Assembly: GCF_900109555.1 (NCBI RefSeq)
Contig: NZ_FNZV01000011.1
Coordinates: 63,813-127,812 of the forward strand
Direction of reading: 5' to 3'
Length of the DNA: 64,000 nucleotides
From: Pacificibacter marinus
GTDB lineage: Bacteria > Pseudomonadota > Alphaproteobacteria > Rhodobacterales > Rhodobacteraceae
Shown: positions 8,277-16,292 of the stretch, in pieces
Position numbering within the stretch: position 1 is the first letter of the stretch
How the letters are laid out: the number at the start of each line of letters is the position of its first letter
Notes under the pieces: generated by a model
Databases searched by the model: none
Seen by the model: the letters and a program-made list of their open reading frames with translations, nothing else
Told to the model about the DNA's origin: nothing
Position numbers and translations under genes: made by a program

Positions 8277-9674
8277 TTAGTCCGCCCATGGTCCGTGCCA
8301 GCCTTCACCGCCATCCAATCGCGCAAAGCTGTGACGGCCAAAGTAATCGCGTTGTCCTTGGATCATATTCGCCGTACCGCGTGCGGTGCGCATCGCATCA
8401 AAATAGGCGATACTAGACGCTAGCGCAGGCATCGCGATCCCGTGCAGGGTGCCAACGGCGACGATCTGGCGCAAGGCCATGTGGTGCGCTTTGAGTTGGT
8501 CCGCAAACGCAGGCGCGCGCATCAAATTGCGATCAGGATGGTTTGTGAGCGCCGTCGCCATATCATCCAACATTGTCGAACGGATAATGCAGCCCTCACG
8601 CCAAACTCGCGCAATTTCGGGCAGGGGCAAGGCCCAATCATAGGACTCGGATGCTGCTTCGATCATCGCAAAACCCTGCGCGTAGCTTAGGATTTTGCCA
8701 GCGATGAGGCCCATTTCCAACTGGTCGATTGAAAGCTGATCTTTTGGAATGCTGGTCGGTGCGCCGCCAAACAAGGCTTCGCCCTCGGCCCGTTCTTGGC
8801 GACGTGAAGACAGGTTGCGCGCGACAACGGCTGCTTCGATCCCCGGGATCGGTGAGGCAAGATGTTGTGCCTCAATCGCGGTCCAGCGTCCCGTGCCTTT
8901 TTGACCCGCGGCATCCACAATGATGTCCAACAATGGGCCGTCAGATTTGGGATCGTAAGCCTGTGCCACTTTGCCGGAAATCTCGATCAAATATGATTGC
9001 AACGGGCCGGTGTTCCAACGTGCAAAGACGTCACCGATATCAGACGCAGACATGCCAAATCCGTCACGCATCACACCATAAACCTCTGCAATCATTTGCA
9101 TATCGGCGTATTCGATACCGTTGTGCACGGCTTTGACAAAATGGCCAGCGCCCGCTTCGCCCATCCATGTGGCGCACGGCGTGCCTTTGTGTTTGGCGCT
9201 GATGGCCTCAAGAATGTGAGACACGCGATCCCAATATTGACGCGCGCCGCCACCCATGATGGACGGGCCAAATCGCGCTCCTTCTTCGCCACCAGACACG
9301 CCGATGCCAAGGAACGGACCCGTTGCCTCGGCCGCGCGGCGGTTGGTGTCATGAAACAGCGCATTGCCTGCATCTATGATTAAATCATCGTCATCCAGCA
9401 AAGGTCGCAATGCCGCAATCTGGTCATCAACAGGCTGGCCTGCGGGCACCATAAGAATGATAGCGCGCGGGGTGGCGATGGCTGCAACCAAATCTTCAAG
9501 CGTATCGGTGCTTGTGATCCGAGGGGCGAGGTCGCCTGCGTTTTTGACAAAGTCATGGGTGACGGATGTGGTGCGGTTCCAAACCGCGATGTCAAAGCAG
9601 TTGTCTGCGATGTTGGACGCCAAAGCTGCCCCCATCGTTCCAAGGCCAATGAGCCCAATTTGTGAAAGTGTCAT
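8277..9674 (-). CDS. gnd: 6-phosphogluconate dehydrogenase, decarboxylating
   Basis: 465 residues, the usual length. It oxidises 6-phosphogluconate with NADP to ribulose 5-phosphate and CO2 in the cytoplasm. The N-terminal Rossmann motif GLGTMG is at residues 10-15, the loop GVSGGEEGARFGPSIMGG is present, and the family signature with the catalytic lysine is KAVHNGIEYADMQ. It follows idnD on the same strand and supplies the last step after gluconate is phosphorylated by the GntK encoded at 12672. The idonate/gluconate module therefore drains into the pentose phosphate pathway. Confidence 0.95.
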   Translation of the reverse strand: MTLSQIGLIGLGTMGAALASNIADNCFDIAVWNRTTSVTHDFVKNAGDLAPRITSTDTLEDLVAAIATPRAIILMVPAGQPVDDQIAALRPLLDDDDLIIDAGNALFHDTNRRAAEATGPFLGIGVSGGEEGARFGPSIMGGGARQYWDRVSHILEAISAKHKGTPCATWMGEAGAGHFVKAVHNGIEYADMQMIAEVYGVMRDGFGMSASDIGDVFARWNTGPLQSYLIEISGKVAQAYDPKSDGPLLDIIVDAAGQKGTGRWTAIEAQHLASPIPGIEAAVVARNLSSRRQERAEGEALFGGAPTSIPKDQLSIDQLEMGLIAGKILSYAQGFAMIEAASESYDWALPLPEIARVWREGCIIRSTMLDDMATALTNHPDRNLMRAPAFADQLKAHHMALRQIVAVGTLHGIAMPALASSIAYFDAMRTARGTANMIQGQRDYFGRHSFARLDGGEGWHGPWAD

Positions 9675-9762
9675 AAAATTTACAGTCCGTTTGTGGCTAA
9701 TGAAATGCGATGGGTGCAGGTGGTGGCCAGACAGGTCGTTTCACCTGTAAACAAGCCAATGA

Positions 9763-10794
9763 TTAGGCGAAACTGATCTGTGCTTTCATCGCCTGTGTGC
9801 GGTCCGATGCCAGCTTAAACCCGTCTTCGGCGTTATCGATGCTGACAGTGTGCGTGATCAAAGGCTTCACATCGATCAAACCCTTTTGCATCAGACTTAC
9901 ACCGGTGTGGAACTCGTCATGGAACCGGAAAGATCCCTTAAGCGATAGCTCTTTTGCGGTGATGTTCATCATTGGCAAAGACATATCGCCGCTCAGGCCC
10001 AATTGCATGATCGTCCCGCCTGGGCGCATTGCGTGGATGCCTGCCGTTAACGCGGGCACAGCGCCTGTACATTCGTACATGACATCGAAAGTGCCTTTGT
10101 CTGCGGTGAACTTGTCCAAACCATCTGGTGTTTGCGCCATGTTGACGGTTTCGTCAGCCCCCACAGAACGCGCCATGTTGAGTGTGAAATCAGACAGGTC
10201 CGTGGCCACAATCCGGTCCGCACCAGCGCGGCGTGCGCACAGGATTGACAGAATGCCAATAGGCCCACAACCGGTCACCAAAACCGATTTTCCGACCAAA
10301 TTACCTGCGCGGCGCGTGGCGTGCAGACACACCGCCAAGGGTTCGGCCATCGCCGCTTCGCCTGCGGTCAAGCCGTCGGCGACAGCACATTGGCTGGCGT
10401 CTGCGTTAAGCACTTGGCGGAACGCGCCTTGGATATGTGGGAAAGGCATCGCGGAGCCGTAAAATCGCATGTTTAGACACTGATTTTGCGCACCCTCTAG
10501 GCAGAATTTACAGGTGTTACAGGGCCGAGAAGGAGAGACCGCAACAAGTTGTCCGACTTTGAGTGTATCAACGCCCGCGCCCAAAGCGGTGATGTGCCCT
10601 GCAACTTCGTGGCCCAAAACCATCGGTTCTTTCAGCTTGATCGCGCCAAAGCCACCGTGGTTGTAATAATGCAGATCGGACCCGCAAATCCCACCAGCAG
10701 CCATCGCGATTTGAGCTTCGCCAGGACCCGGCGCGGTGACGCCCTGTTCTTCGATACGCAAATCTTTCGGGGCATGAATGACGATTGATTTCAT
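9763..10794 (-). CDS. idnD: L-idonate 5-dehydrogenase
   Basis: 343-residue zinc-dependent medium-chain dehydrogenase that oxidises L-idonate to 5-keto-D-gluconate. The catalytic zinc ligands lie in GGICGSDLHYYNHG and GHEVAGH. The structural zinc loop is CNTCKFCLEGAQNQC, and the nucleotide-binding turn is VTGCGPIG. Length and the YYNHGGFG segment match IdnD better than sorbitol or threonine dehydrogenases. It directly abuts the 2-hydroxyacid dehydrogenase upstream and is transcribed from the divergent promoter that carries the GntR-like operators. Confidence 0.88.
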   Translation of the reverse strand: MKSIVIHAPKDLRIEEQGVTAPGPGEAQIAMAAGGICGSDLHYYNHGGFGAIKLKEPMVLGHEVAGHITALGAGVDTLKVGQLVAVSPSRPCNTCKFCLEGAQNQCLNMRFYGSAMPFPHIQGAFRQVLNADASQCAVADGLTAGEAAMAEPLAVCLHATRRAGNLVGKSVLVTGCGPIGILSILCARRAGADRIVATDLSDFTLNMARSVGADETVNMAQTPDGLDKFTADKGTFDVMYECTGAVPALTAGIHAMRPGGTIMQLGLSGDMSLPMMNITAKELSLKGSFRFHDEFHTGVSLMQKGLIDVKPLITHTVSIDNAEDGFKLASDRTQAMKAQISFA

Positions 10795-11742
10795 TTAATT
10801 CACCTTGGTCAAAAGGGGTTGATTGGCAAAATGAGCGACAAGATTGTCATGCACCAGTTTGCCCATGGCCTTGCGTGTTTCATATGTGCCTGAGGCATGA
10901 TGCGGTTGAACCATGACATTATCAAGCGCAAGAAACCGTGGGTTTAGGGCGGGTTCGCCTTCGAACACATCCAAGGCCGCAGCGCCTAGAGTTTTGTTTT
11001 CTAGAGCTGTCAACAATGCCTCTTCATCGATATTGGCCGCGCGTGAAATGTTGATCACCATGCCATTCGGCCCCAAGGCGTTTAAAACATCTGCGTTCAC
11101 GATATGGCGGGTTTCGGCAGACGCCGCGAGTGTCACAAACAGAAAGTCGGCATGTTCCGCAAGCGCGATAGGGTCTTGTATAAAGGTCCAGTCTGGCGCG
11201 TAATCTTTCGCGCTCACATCACTGTAAGCGATTTCTAAATCAAATCCTGCAAGTCGTTTGGCGACCTCAAAACCGATCCGGCCAAGGCCCAAAACGCCCA
11301 CTTTTTTCCCCCACACGCGCGATTGCAGTGGATACAGACCTTTTGAGTTCCAAGACCCGTCCCGCACCCATTGTGATGCGCCGATCATACCGCGCGATTG
11401 TGCCAGCATCATCGCAACGCCGAGGTCTGCCACGTCGTTTGTTAAAACGTCAGGCGTGTTGGTGACATGAATGCCGCGCGCTGTGCAGGTTGCAACATCC
11501 ACGGAATCGTAGCCGACACCATAAACCGAAACAACTTCTAGGTTGGGGCAGGCGTCGAGCATGGCCTGGTCTGCGCCAAGTTCGCCGCGGGTCGCGATAC
11601 CTTTGATGCTGGGGCCGACTTTTTCTAGGAAAGCGGCTTTGTCTTCGGCCTCAAAGTATTTGTGCATGGTGAAGGCTGCATCAAGTGGCACTTGGTCCCA
11701 TTCAGGGTAGTAACCAACTTGGAGGATATCAGGCTTTGTCAT
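10795..11742 (-). CDS. D-isomer-specific 2-hydroxyacid dehydrogenase, probably a 2-ketogluconate/glyoxylate reductase
   Basis: 315-residue NAD(P)-dependent reductase. The Rossmann turn GLGRIG, the catalytic Arg in NISRAANID, and the catalytic His in PHHASGTYETR are all present. It is the first gene of the minus-strand unit idnD-gnd and starts 26 bases from a GntR-like operator. In gluconate clusters such enzymes reduce 2-keto- or 2,5-diketo-gluconate; that role here is inferred from context. Related enzymes act on glyoxylate or hydroxypyruvate, so the substrate is open. Confidence 0.85.
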   Translation of the reverse strand: MTKPDILQVGYYPEWDQVPLDAAFTMHKYFEAEDKAAFLEKVGPSIKGIATRGELGADQAMLDACPNLEVVSVYGVGYDSVDVATCTARGIHVTNTPDVLTNDVADLGVAMMLAQSRGMIGASQWVRDGSWNSKGLYPLQSRVWGKKVGVLGLGRIGFEVAKRLAGFDLEIAYSDVSAKDYAPDWTFIQDPIALAEHADFLFVTLAASAETRHIVNADVLNALGPNGMVINISRAANIDEEALLTALENKTLGAAALDVFEGEPALNPRFLALDNVMVQPHHASGTYETRKAMGKLVHDNLVAHFANQPLLTKVN

Positions 11743-11768
11743 TAAGTATTTCCAGTGTGTGACTCGCT

Positions 11769-11784
11769 ATGTTATCGTTAACAT
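11769..11784. promoter_or_regulatory. GntR-type operator 1
   Basis: ATGTTATCGTTAACAT, a 16-bp palindrome with one mismatched pair, in the divergent region and just upstream of the 2-hydroxyacid dehydrogenase start. It resembles the known operators of the LacI-family gluconate repressor GntR/IdnR (ATGTTA-N4-TAACAT). The likely regulator is encoded at 13849. Confidence 0.75.
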
Positions 11785-11835
11785 AGGAGGGCGCATCAAG
11801 GTCGTCTAGTCGAAATTTTTGTTCTTTCACGGGCG

Positions 11836-11864
11836 TTGACATTAAGTGTTATCGATAACATAAA
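11836..11864 (+). promoter_or_regulatory. Promoter of idnO-gntK with embedded GntR-type operator 2
   Basis: TTGACA at 11836-11841 is a consensus -35. A spacing of 17 bases gives CATAAA (11859-11864) as -10. TGTTATCGATAACA (11847-11860) is a perfect 14-bp palindrome filling the spacer, so bound repressor would block RNA polymerase. The arms match operator 1. Confidence 0.7.
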
Positions 11865-11904
11865 GGGAATAACGCTAATATTCTTCAATATATGGACCTC
11901 GAAA

Positions 11905-12672
11905 ATGAGCACTCAACTGTTTGACCTTACTGGAAAACGCGCCCTGATAACTGGCTCCTCACAAGGCATCGGATTTGCTTTGGCACGCGGTCTTGCCGCA
12001 GCGGGTGCCAGTATTGTTCTCAATGGTCGCGACGTAACCAAACTTAACGCCGCCGCCGACAGCCTACGCGCCGAAGGTGTCACCGTTGATGTACTTGCAT
12101 TTGATGCCACAGATCACGAGGGCGTGCGCGCGGCAGTGGATGGGTTTGAAGCAAAGACAGGCGCCATCGATATTTTGGTGAACAACGCCGGCATGCAACA
12201 CCGCACCGCCCTTGAAGATTTTCCGGCCGACGCCTTTGAACGCTTGCTGCAAACAAATGTCGCTTCCGTGTTCCATGTCGGCCAAGCTTGTGCGCGCCAT
12301 ATGATTAAACGCGGTGCGGGTAAAATCGTCAACATTGCCAGCGTGCAAACAGCGCTCGCGCGTCCGGGTATCGCGCCTTACACCGCAACCAAAGGCGCTG
12401 TCGCGAACCTCACAAAAGGCATGGCGACCGATTGGGCGCGTCACGGATTGCAGTGTAACGCGTTGGCTCCGGGCTATTTTGATACGCCTTTGAACGCCGC
12501 GCTGGTCGCTGATCCTGAGTTTTCTGCGTGGCTTGCCAATCGCACGCCTGCGCAGCGTTGGGGAAATGTCGAGGAACTGGTCGGGGCCTGTATTTTCCTC
12601 ACCTCCGCAGCCTCTTCTTTCGTAAACGGCACCACTGTTTATGTGGATGGCGGCATCACGGCGTCGCTTTAA
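11905..12672 (+). CDS. idnO: Gluconate 5-dehydrogenase (5-keto-D-gluconate reductase), SDR
   Basis: 255-residue short-chain dehydrogenase that reduces 5-keto-D-gluconate to D-gluconate. The cofactor motif GSSQGIG is at about residues 17-23, NNAG follows, then the catalytic Ser in NIASVQTALARPG and the Tyr/Lys pair in YTATKGA. The ATG at 11905 is preferred to the upstream in-frame ATG, which lies inside the operator/promoter. Its stop overlaps the gntK start by one base. With IdnD it converts L-idonate to gluconate. Confidence 0.88.
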   Translation: MSTQLFDLTGKRALITGSSQGIGFALARGLAAAGASIVLNGRDVTKLNAAADSLRAEGVTVDVLAFDATDHEGVRAAVDGFEAKTGAIDILVNNAGMQHRTALEDFPADAFERLLQTNVASVFHVGQACARHMIKRGAGKIVNIASVQTALARPGIAPYTATKGAVANLTKGMATDWARHGLQCNALAPGYFDTPLNAALVADPEFSAWLANRTPAQRWGNVEELVGACIFLTSAASSFVNGTTVYVDGGITASL

Positions 12673-13172
12673 TGCAGCGCTTTATCGTCATGGGCGTGTC
12701 TGGATGCGGCAAGTCGTCGATTGGGGCCGGATTTGCCGCTCAAATCGGGGCGACTTTTGTGGATGGTGATGATCTGCACCCTGCACAAAATGTTGCCAAA
12801 ATGAGTGCAGGCACCCCATTGAATGACACCGATCGCGCACCATGGCTGGCGGCTGTTGGGCAGACTTTTACCAAGGGCAGTTTGCCTTTGGTCATTGGCT
12901 GTTCTGCGCTTAAGTGTAGCTATCGTGACATCATTCGCGACCATGCTGGTGGGCCTGTTATGTTCCTGTTTCTCGATGGCACACGTCAGCTCATTGGAAC
13001 GCGCATGGCCGAACGGAAAGATCATTTCATGCCGACCGAATTGTTGGACAGTCAGTTCGCAATATTAGAGCCGCCAACCCCTGATGAAGAGTCTGTACGT
13101 GTTGATATTGATCAGACAGCTGAGGCCATCGTGACGGAATTGGTCGCCCGCTTTTCTAAAGAATTTCTATGA
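12672..13172 (+). CDS. gntK: Gluconokinase
   Basis: 166-residue GntK/IdnK kinase that phosphorylates gluconate to 6-phosphogluconate. The P-loop GVSGCGKSS is near the N-terminus, with the family blocks DGDDLHPAQNVAKM and CSALKCSYRD. The start at 12672 shares a base with the idnO stop (TAATG) and gives the normal family length; the longer open frame upstream lies inside idnO. The product feeds Gnd encoded at 8277. Confidence 0.93.
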   Translation: MQRFIVMGVSGCGKSSIGAGFAAQIGATFVDGDDLHPAQNVAKMSAGTPLNDTDRAPWLAAVGQTFTKGSLPLVIGCSALKCSYRDIIRDHAGGPVMFLFLDGTRQLIGTRMAERKDHFMPTELLDSQFAILEPPTPDEESVRVDIDQTAEAIVTELVARFSKEFL

Positions 13173-13215
13173 CTGTCAGGGATGTCTTGATCAACGCAGG
13201 GGCACTGGGGCGCGT

Positions 13216-13229
13216 CATCTTGCAAGATG
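13216..13229. repeat. Perfect 14-bp palindrome after gntK
   Basis: CATCTTGCAAGATG between gntK and the small dimeric-barrel gene. As RNA it gives a 5-bp stem with a 4-base loop, followed by TTATTCT. It could be a weak terminator or an operator; no second copy was seen. Confidence 0.3.
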
Positions 13230-13339
13230 TTATTCTACGATTTGTGCTCAAGCGCGCCGCATACTGACGTAAGCGCGATTGGGTGGCGAAGACCAAGCGA
13301 CAGTGATGGAATTTTCAAAAGGCCAGAGGAGTTGCCAAG

Positions 13340-13663
13340 ATGATAACACGTTATGCAATATTTGAGGGGCAGATCAACGCCGGACAAACAGAGGCGTTTC
13401 GCGCCGCAGTTATGGAAGAGCTTTTGCCCAAATGGCAATCCATGCCAGGGGCGCGCGCTGTGCGTGTCACCTTTACCAATGACGCAGACGAAGGCGCGCC
13501 TGCGTTCCCGATGATCATGGAAATCGATTATGATGACATGGAGGCTGTGACGGCCGCTTTGGCATCGCCAGAACGCACCATAGGTAAAGCCGCAACCGAA
13601 GCATTTTTGCCGCGGTTTTTCACGGGCCGCATTCATCATCACAACACGACAAAAGCGGCTTAA
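13340..13663 (+). CDS. Small hypothetical protein, probable dimeric alpha/beta-barrel
   Basis: 107-residue cytoplasmic protein without signal or membrane segment. The layout (strand RYAIFEGQI, helix ending EELLPKWQSM, strand AVRVTF, strand MIMEIDYD, helix) suggests the ferredoxin-like dimeric barrel of the ABM/EthD/DUF families. It lies between gntK and the LacI regulator in the same direction. I do not recognise a specific function. The His-rich C-terminus (RIHHHN) is unremarkable. Confidence 0.7.
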   Translation: MITRYAIFEGQINAGQTEAFRAAVMEELLPKWQSMPGARAVRVTFTNDADEGAPAFPMIMEIDYDDMEAVTAALASPERTIGKAATEAFLPRFFTGRIHHHNTTKAA

Positions 13664-13676
13664 ACAGTCCACTGAA

Positions 13677-13699
13677 CCTTGGCAGCGCGTTTGCCAAGG
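13677..13699 (+). terminator. Hairpin after the small barrel gene
   Basis: CCTTGGCA / TGCCAAGG, a perfect 8-bp stem with a 7-base loop, 13 bases after the stop codon. It is not followed by a clear U-run; a possible terminator. Confidence 0.45.
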
Positions 13700-13848
13700 G
13701 GACATCAAGGTGTTGCGTTGTGCATCCCAAGTGCGAATTTTACCTCACTGATATCGTAGCCGTAGGGCTCAGTTCTCAATGACATAACAAGGTTACAACC
13801 GCAGATTTAAGCTGACACAATTTTTACAAAGACACCCGAGGATTTTTA

Positions 13849-14853
13849 ATGAAGCGTAGCCCTACGATGAAAGATGTTGCCCGCGAAGCTGGCGTGTCGG
13901 TTATGACCGTCAGCCGTGCATTCAAAGAAGACGCTTCTGTCGGCAAGGACACGCGCGAAAAAATCCGTGAGACGGCCGACAAACTTGGGTATGTTTTTGA
14001 TGTCACAGCGGCCAATTTGCGCAACCAACGTAGCGATTTTATTGCTGTGACCATTCCCTCGCTAAACAATGCGAACTTTGCAGCCACAGTTGTTTCTTTG
14101 ACCAATAAGCTTAGCCAAGCGGGCTATCAAGTTTTGTTGGGGCACACAAATTATGACGTGGTGCGAGAAGAACAATTGATAAGCCAATTTTTGCGCCGCC
14201 GCCCAGAAGCGATCATTGTGACAGGCGGCCATCACACCGACAAGGCACGGCAGTTGCTGGCAAACGCTGGCGTGCCTGTGATTGAAACATGGGACAATCC
14301 AAAGACCCCAATCGGGCATGTCGTGGGGTTTTCAAACGCTGACGCCATGCAACTTCTTGTTGATCATTTGGTCGGACAAGGTCGGTCGCGCATCGCCTTT
14401 TTGGGCGGGGATTCCGAAAGTGATTCACGCGGCCAAGATAGACGCCGGGGTTTTCAAGAGGCTATGCAGGGTCATGGCCTAAAAGCAGATCGGTTGATCG
14501 GGTCTGGTGCGCCGCAAAAACCAATGCAAAAGGGGGCCCGCGCAATGGCAACGTTGTTGGATCAATTCCCTGACACGGATGCCGTGATTTGCGTATCTGA
14601 TTTGGTTGGTTTTGGCGCGCTTTCTGAATGTCAGCGGCGCGGCATCACAGTGCCACAACAGATCGCAATCGCAGGTTTTGGGGCTTACGATATTGCAGAG
14701 GTCTGCGTGCCAACGTTGACCACAGTCGACCCAATGCCGTTCAAAATTGGGGAAGCCTCCGCAGAATTGGTTTTGGAGCTTTTGAAGACCCCTGAATTGG
14801 CGCGCAACCAAATGATCACACCCGTCCTGAAAGTGGCCCAATCAACATTATAA
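13849..14853 (+). CDS. gntR: LacI-family regulator of gluconate/idonate genes (GntR/IdnR-like)
   Basis: 334-residue repressor. The N-terminal helix-turn-helix (MKDVAREAGVSVMTVSRAF, from about residue 7) is followed by a periplasmic-binding-protein-like effector domain beginning FIAVTIPSLNNANFA. That segment and the overall length are typical of the gluconate regulator GntR. The two palindromes ATGTTATC-N-like at 11769 and 11847 match the operator type of this family, so this protein probably represses idnO-gntK and the divergent dehydrogenase-idnD-gnd unit until gluconate or a phosphorylated sugar acid binds. The effector is inferred. Confidence 0.85.
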   Translation: MKRSPTMKDVAREAGVSVMTVSRAFKEDASVGKDTREKIRETADKLGYVFDVTAANLRNQRSDFIAVTIPSLNNANFAATVVSLTNKLSQAGYQVLLGHTNYDVVREEQLISQFLRRRPEAIIVTGGHHTDKARQLLANAGVPVIETWDNPKTPIGHVVGFSNADAMQLLVDHLVGQGRSRIAFLGGDSESDSRGQDRRRGFQEAMQGHGLKADRLIGSGAPQKPMQKGARAMATLLDQFPDTDAVICVSDLVGFGALSECQRRGITVPQQIAIAGFGAYDIAEVCVPTLTTVDPMPFKIGEASAELVLELLKTPELARNQMITPVLKVAQSTL

Positions 14854-14979
14854 CGTCAAAACCAAACACATGGTCCTGCAACAGAGCACACTCTTATTTG
14901 TCTTAAGTTTGGTATAATTCGCCGCCCACGACATCTATGGCACACACGGGATTGATGTTGGCACTTGTCAGCATCAGCA

Positions 14980-15267
14980 TCGGATACCCCGATCGAGTTG
15001 TATGAAAACCCTGACAACGATTTCGTAGCGGGCTTTATCGATTCGCCGCGTATGAATTTTCTTACTGCAAAAGCTGTGGGGCCAAAGACCGTCGAGGTGG
15101 CAGTACAACGGGTAGAACTGCCCAATCTAGAAACGGCTTTGCAGACTGGTCAATCCTTACAATTTGGGATCCGCCCTGAACATCTCGATGCTGCGACAGC
15201 TGTGCATTTTCCGATGGTGGCGGATGTGGCCGAAGAACTTGGCGCAACAACCTTTGCACATGGATAG
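14980..15267 (+). pseudogene. Remnant of a CUT1 ABC ATPase (C-terminal fragment)
   Basis: An open stretch encodes only the C-terminal OB-fold of a MalK/UgpC-type ATPase: TPIELYENPDNDFVAGFI, then SPRMNFL, then FGIRPEHLD, then a stop after EELGATTFAHG. The nucleotide-binding domain is missing and the frame breaks just upstream of TPIELYEN. It differs from the intact ATPase at 2734 (for example TPIELYENP against KPIDLYQRP), so it is not a copy of that gene. It is the leftover of another lost sugar transporter. The rest of the 14854-15433 gap holds nothing else recognisable. Confidence 0.8.
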
Positions 15268-15279
15268 GTAGCACCAATT

Positions 15280-15307
15280 AAGACTGGTTACGCCCGTAAT
15301 CCGTCTT
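15280..15307 (+). terminator. Hairpin after the ATPase remnant
   Basis: AAGAC-T-GGTTAC / GTAATCC-GTCTT can pair across a short loop, 12 bases after the fragment stop, followed by ATGTTAAGTT. It may be a surviving terminator of the lost transporter operon. Confidence 0.4.
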
Positions 15308-15433
15308 ATGTTAAGTTAACCTTGAATTTATGGCCATCCACACATGCAGCGGAAACCTTTTCTATAGTAATAGTACAAATATCTAAACAATTCGATTTAA
15401 GGTCAGGTACACATAGCCCCTCGCGGCGTCAGG

Positions 15434-16159
15434 TTAAAAATATTCGGGATTGCGTGCCATAATTTGTGACAACTGACCCAGTGTTCCCGAGAGATGGATT
15501 CTCACATTTTTCTCTGCGCGTTCCGCGTCATGGTCTTTGATTGCAGCGATGATCGCACTGTGGGCCTCTATGACTTCATTGGCTTTGCCTGCATCTGGCA
15601 AATTAAGTGTGCGTAAGCGATCAATTTGCCCCGATCTTTCCGAAATCAACGACCAAAGCGTTTCCATTCTCGCGGCTTTAAACAAAGCAAAGTGAAACGC
15701 GCGGTCCAGCTCTTCGAAATAGACAAGGTCGGCTGCGTCATATGCGGATTTTTGCCGCCTCAGAATGACCTGTGCCTCTTCAATTGCCTCGTCTTGATCT
15801 GACAGCGCGAGCTGTTTTGAAATTTCGATTTCCAGTGACATACGCAAAAACTGTGTTTCACGCGCCTGATCAACGTCAATCCGTGCCACTTCGGTCTTGG
15901 ATTGCGGGAACACGACCAGCAGGCCTTCTTCTTCAAGCCGAAGCATTGCATCGCGCACCGGTGTTTGGCTCACACCGTAAGATTCTGCAATTTCTGCCCG
16001 TGATAGATTTTGACCCGGCTTCAATTCAAGCAAGATGATTCTTTCACGCAGCGTTTCATAAACTTGCTGACTTATCGAGGTTTTGCGTAATTTCCCCGGC
16101 GCCGCACCACTGCGATCCGTCTTAAATATATCTGATAGAATCCCATTTTTTGTATTCAT
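15434..16159 (-). CDS. GntR-family transcriptional regulator, FCD (FadR) subfamily
   Basis: 241-residue DNA-binding regulator. The winged helix is at about residues 28-95 (QQVYETLRERIILLEL, then LSRAEIAESYGVSQTPVRDAMLRLEEEGLL) and is followed by an all-helical FCD ligand domain with metal-type histidines (FHFALFKAA, EAHSAIIAAI). It is divergent from the TRAP transporter operon starting at 16293. It most likely controls that operon in response to the sugar acid or its breakdown product; the ligand is not readable. Confidence 0.9.
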   Translation of the reverse strand: MNTKNGILSDIFKTDRSGAAPGKLRKTSISQQVYETLRERIILLELKPGQNLSRAEIAESYGVSQTPVRDAMLRLEEEGLLVVFPQSKTEVARIDVDQARETQFLRMSLEIEISKQLALSDQDEAIEEAQVILRRQKSAYDAADLVYFEELDRAFHFALFKAARMETLWSLISERSGQIDRLRTLNLPDAGKANEVIEAHSAIIAAIKDHDAERAEKNVRIHLSGTLGQLSQIMARNPEYF

Positions 16160-16212
16160 TTTAAGAGCTCAATGCTGAATTTGCGTTCTGTTGTTCTCAT
16201 CCTAAGCCAGCC

Positions 16213-16241
16213 TTGACCTGAATGCACTAATATATTAATGT
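16213..16241 (+). promoter_or_regulatory. Candidate promoter/operator of the TRAP operon
   Basis: TTGACC (16213-16218) and TAATGT (16236-16241) are 17 bases apart. A perfect 10-bp palindrome TAATATATTA (16228-16237) overlaps the -10 region and lies between the divergent GntR/FCD gene and dctP, where a repressor site is expected. Confidence 0.45.
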
Positions 16242-16292
16242 ATGAGTTGCACGAGAAGGAGAAGCTCGCGCACATCCATTGGGAGGAAGACA

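Noticed and set aside
13216-13229. Palindrome CATCTTGCAAGATG as a second regulator's operator
   Set aside because: Single copy, placed after a gene rather than before one; kept only as a low-confidence repeat.
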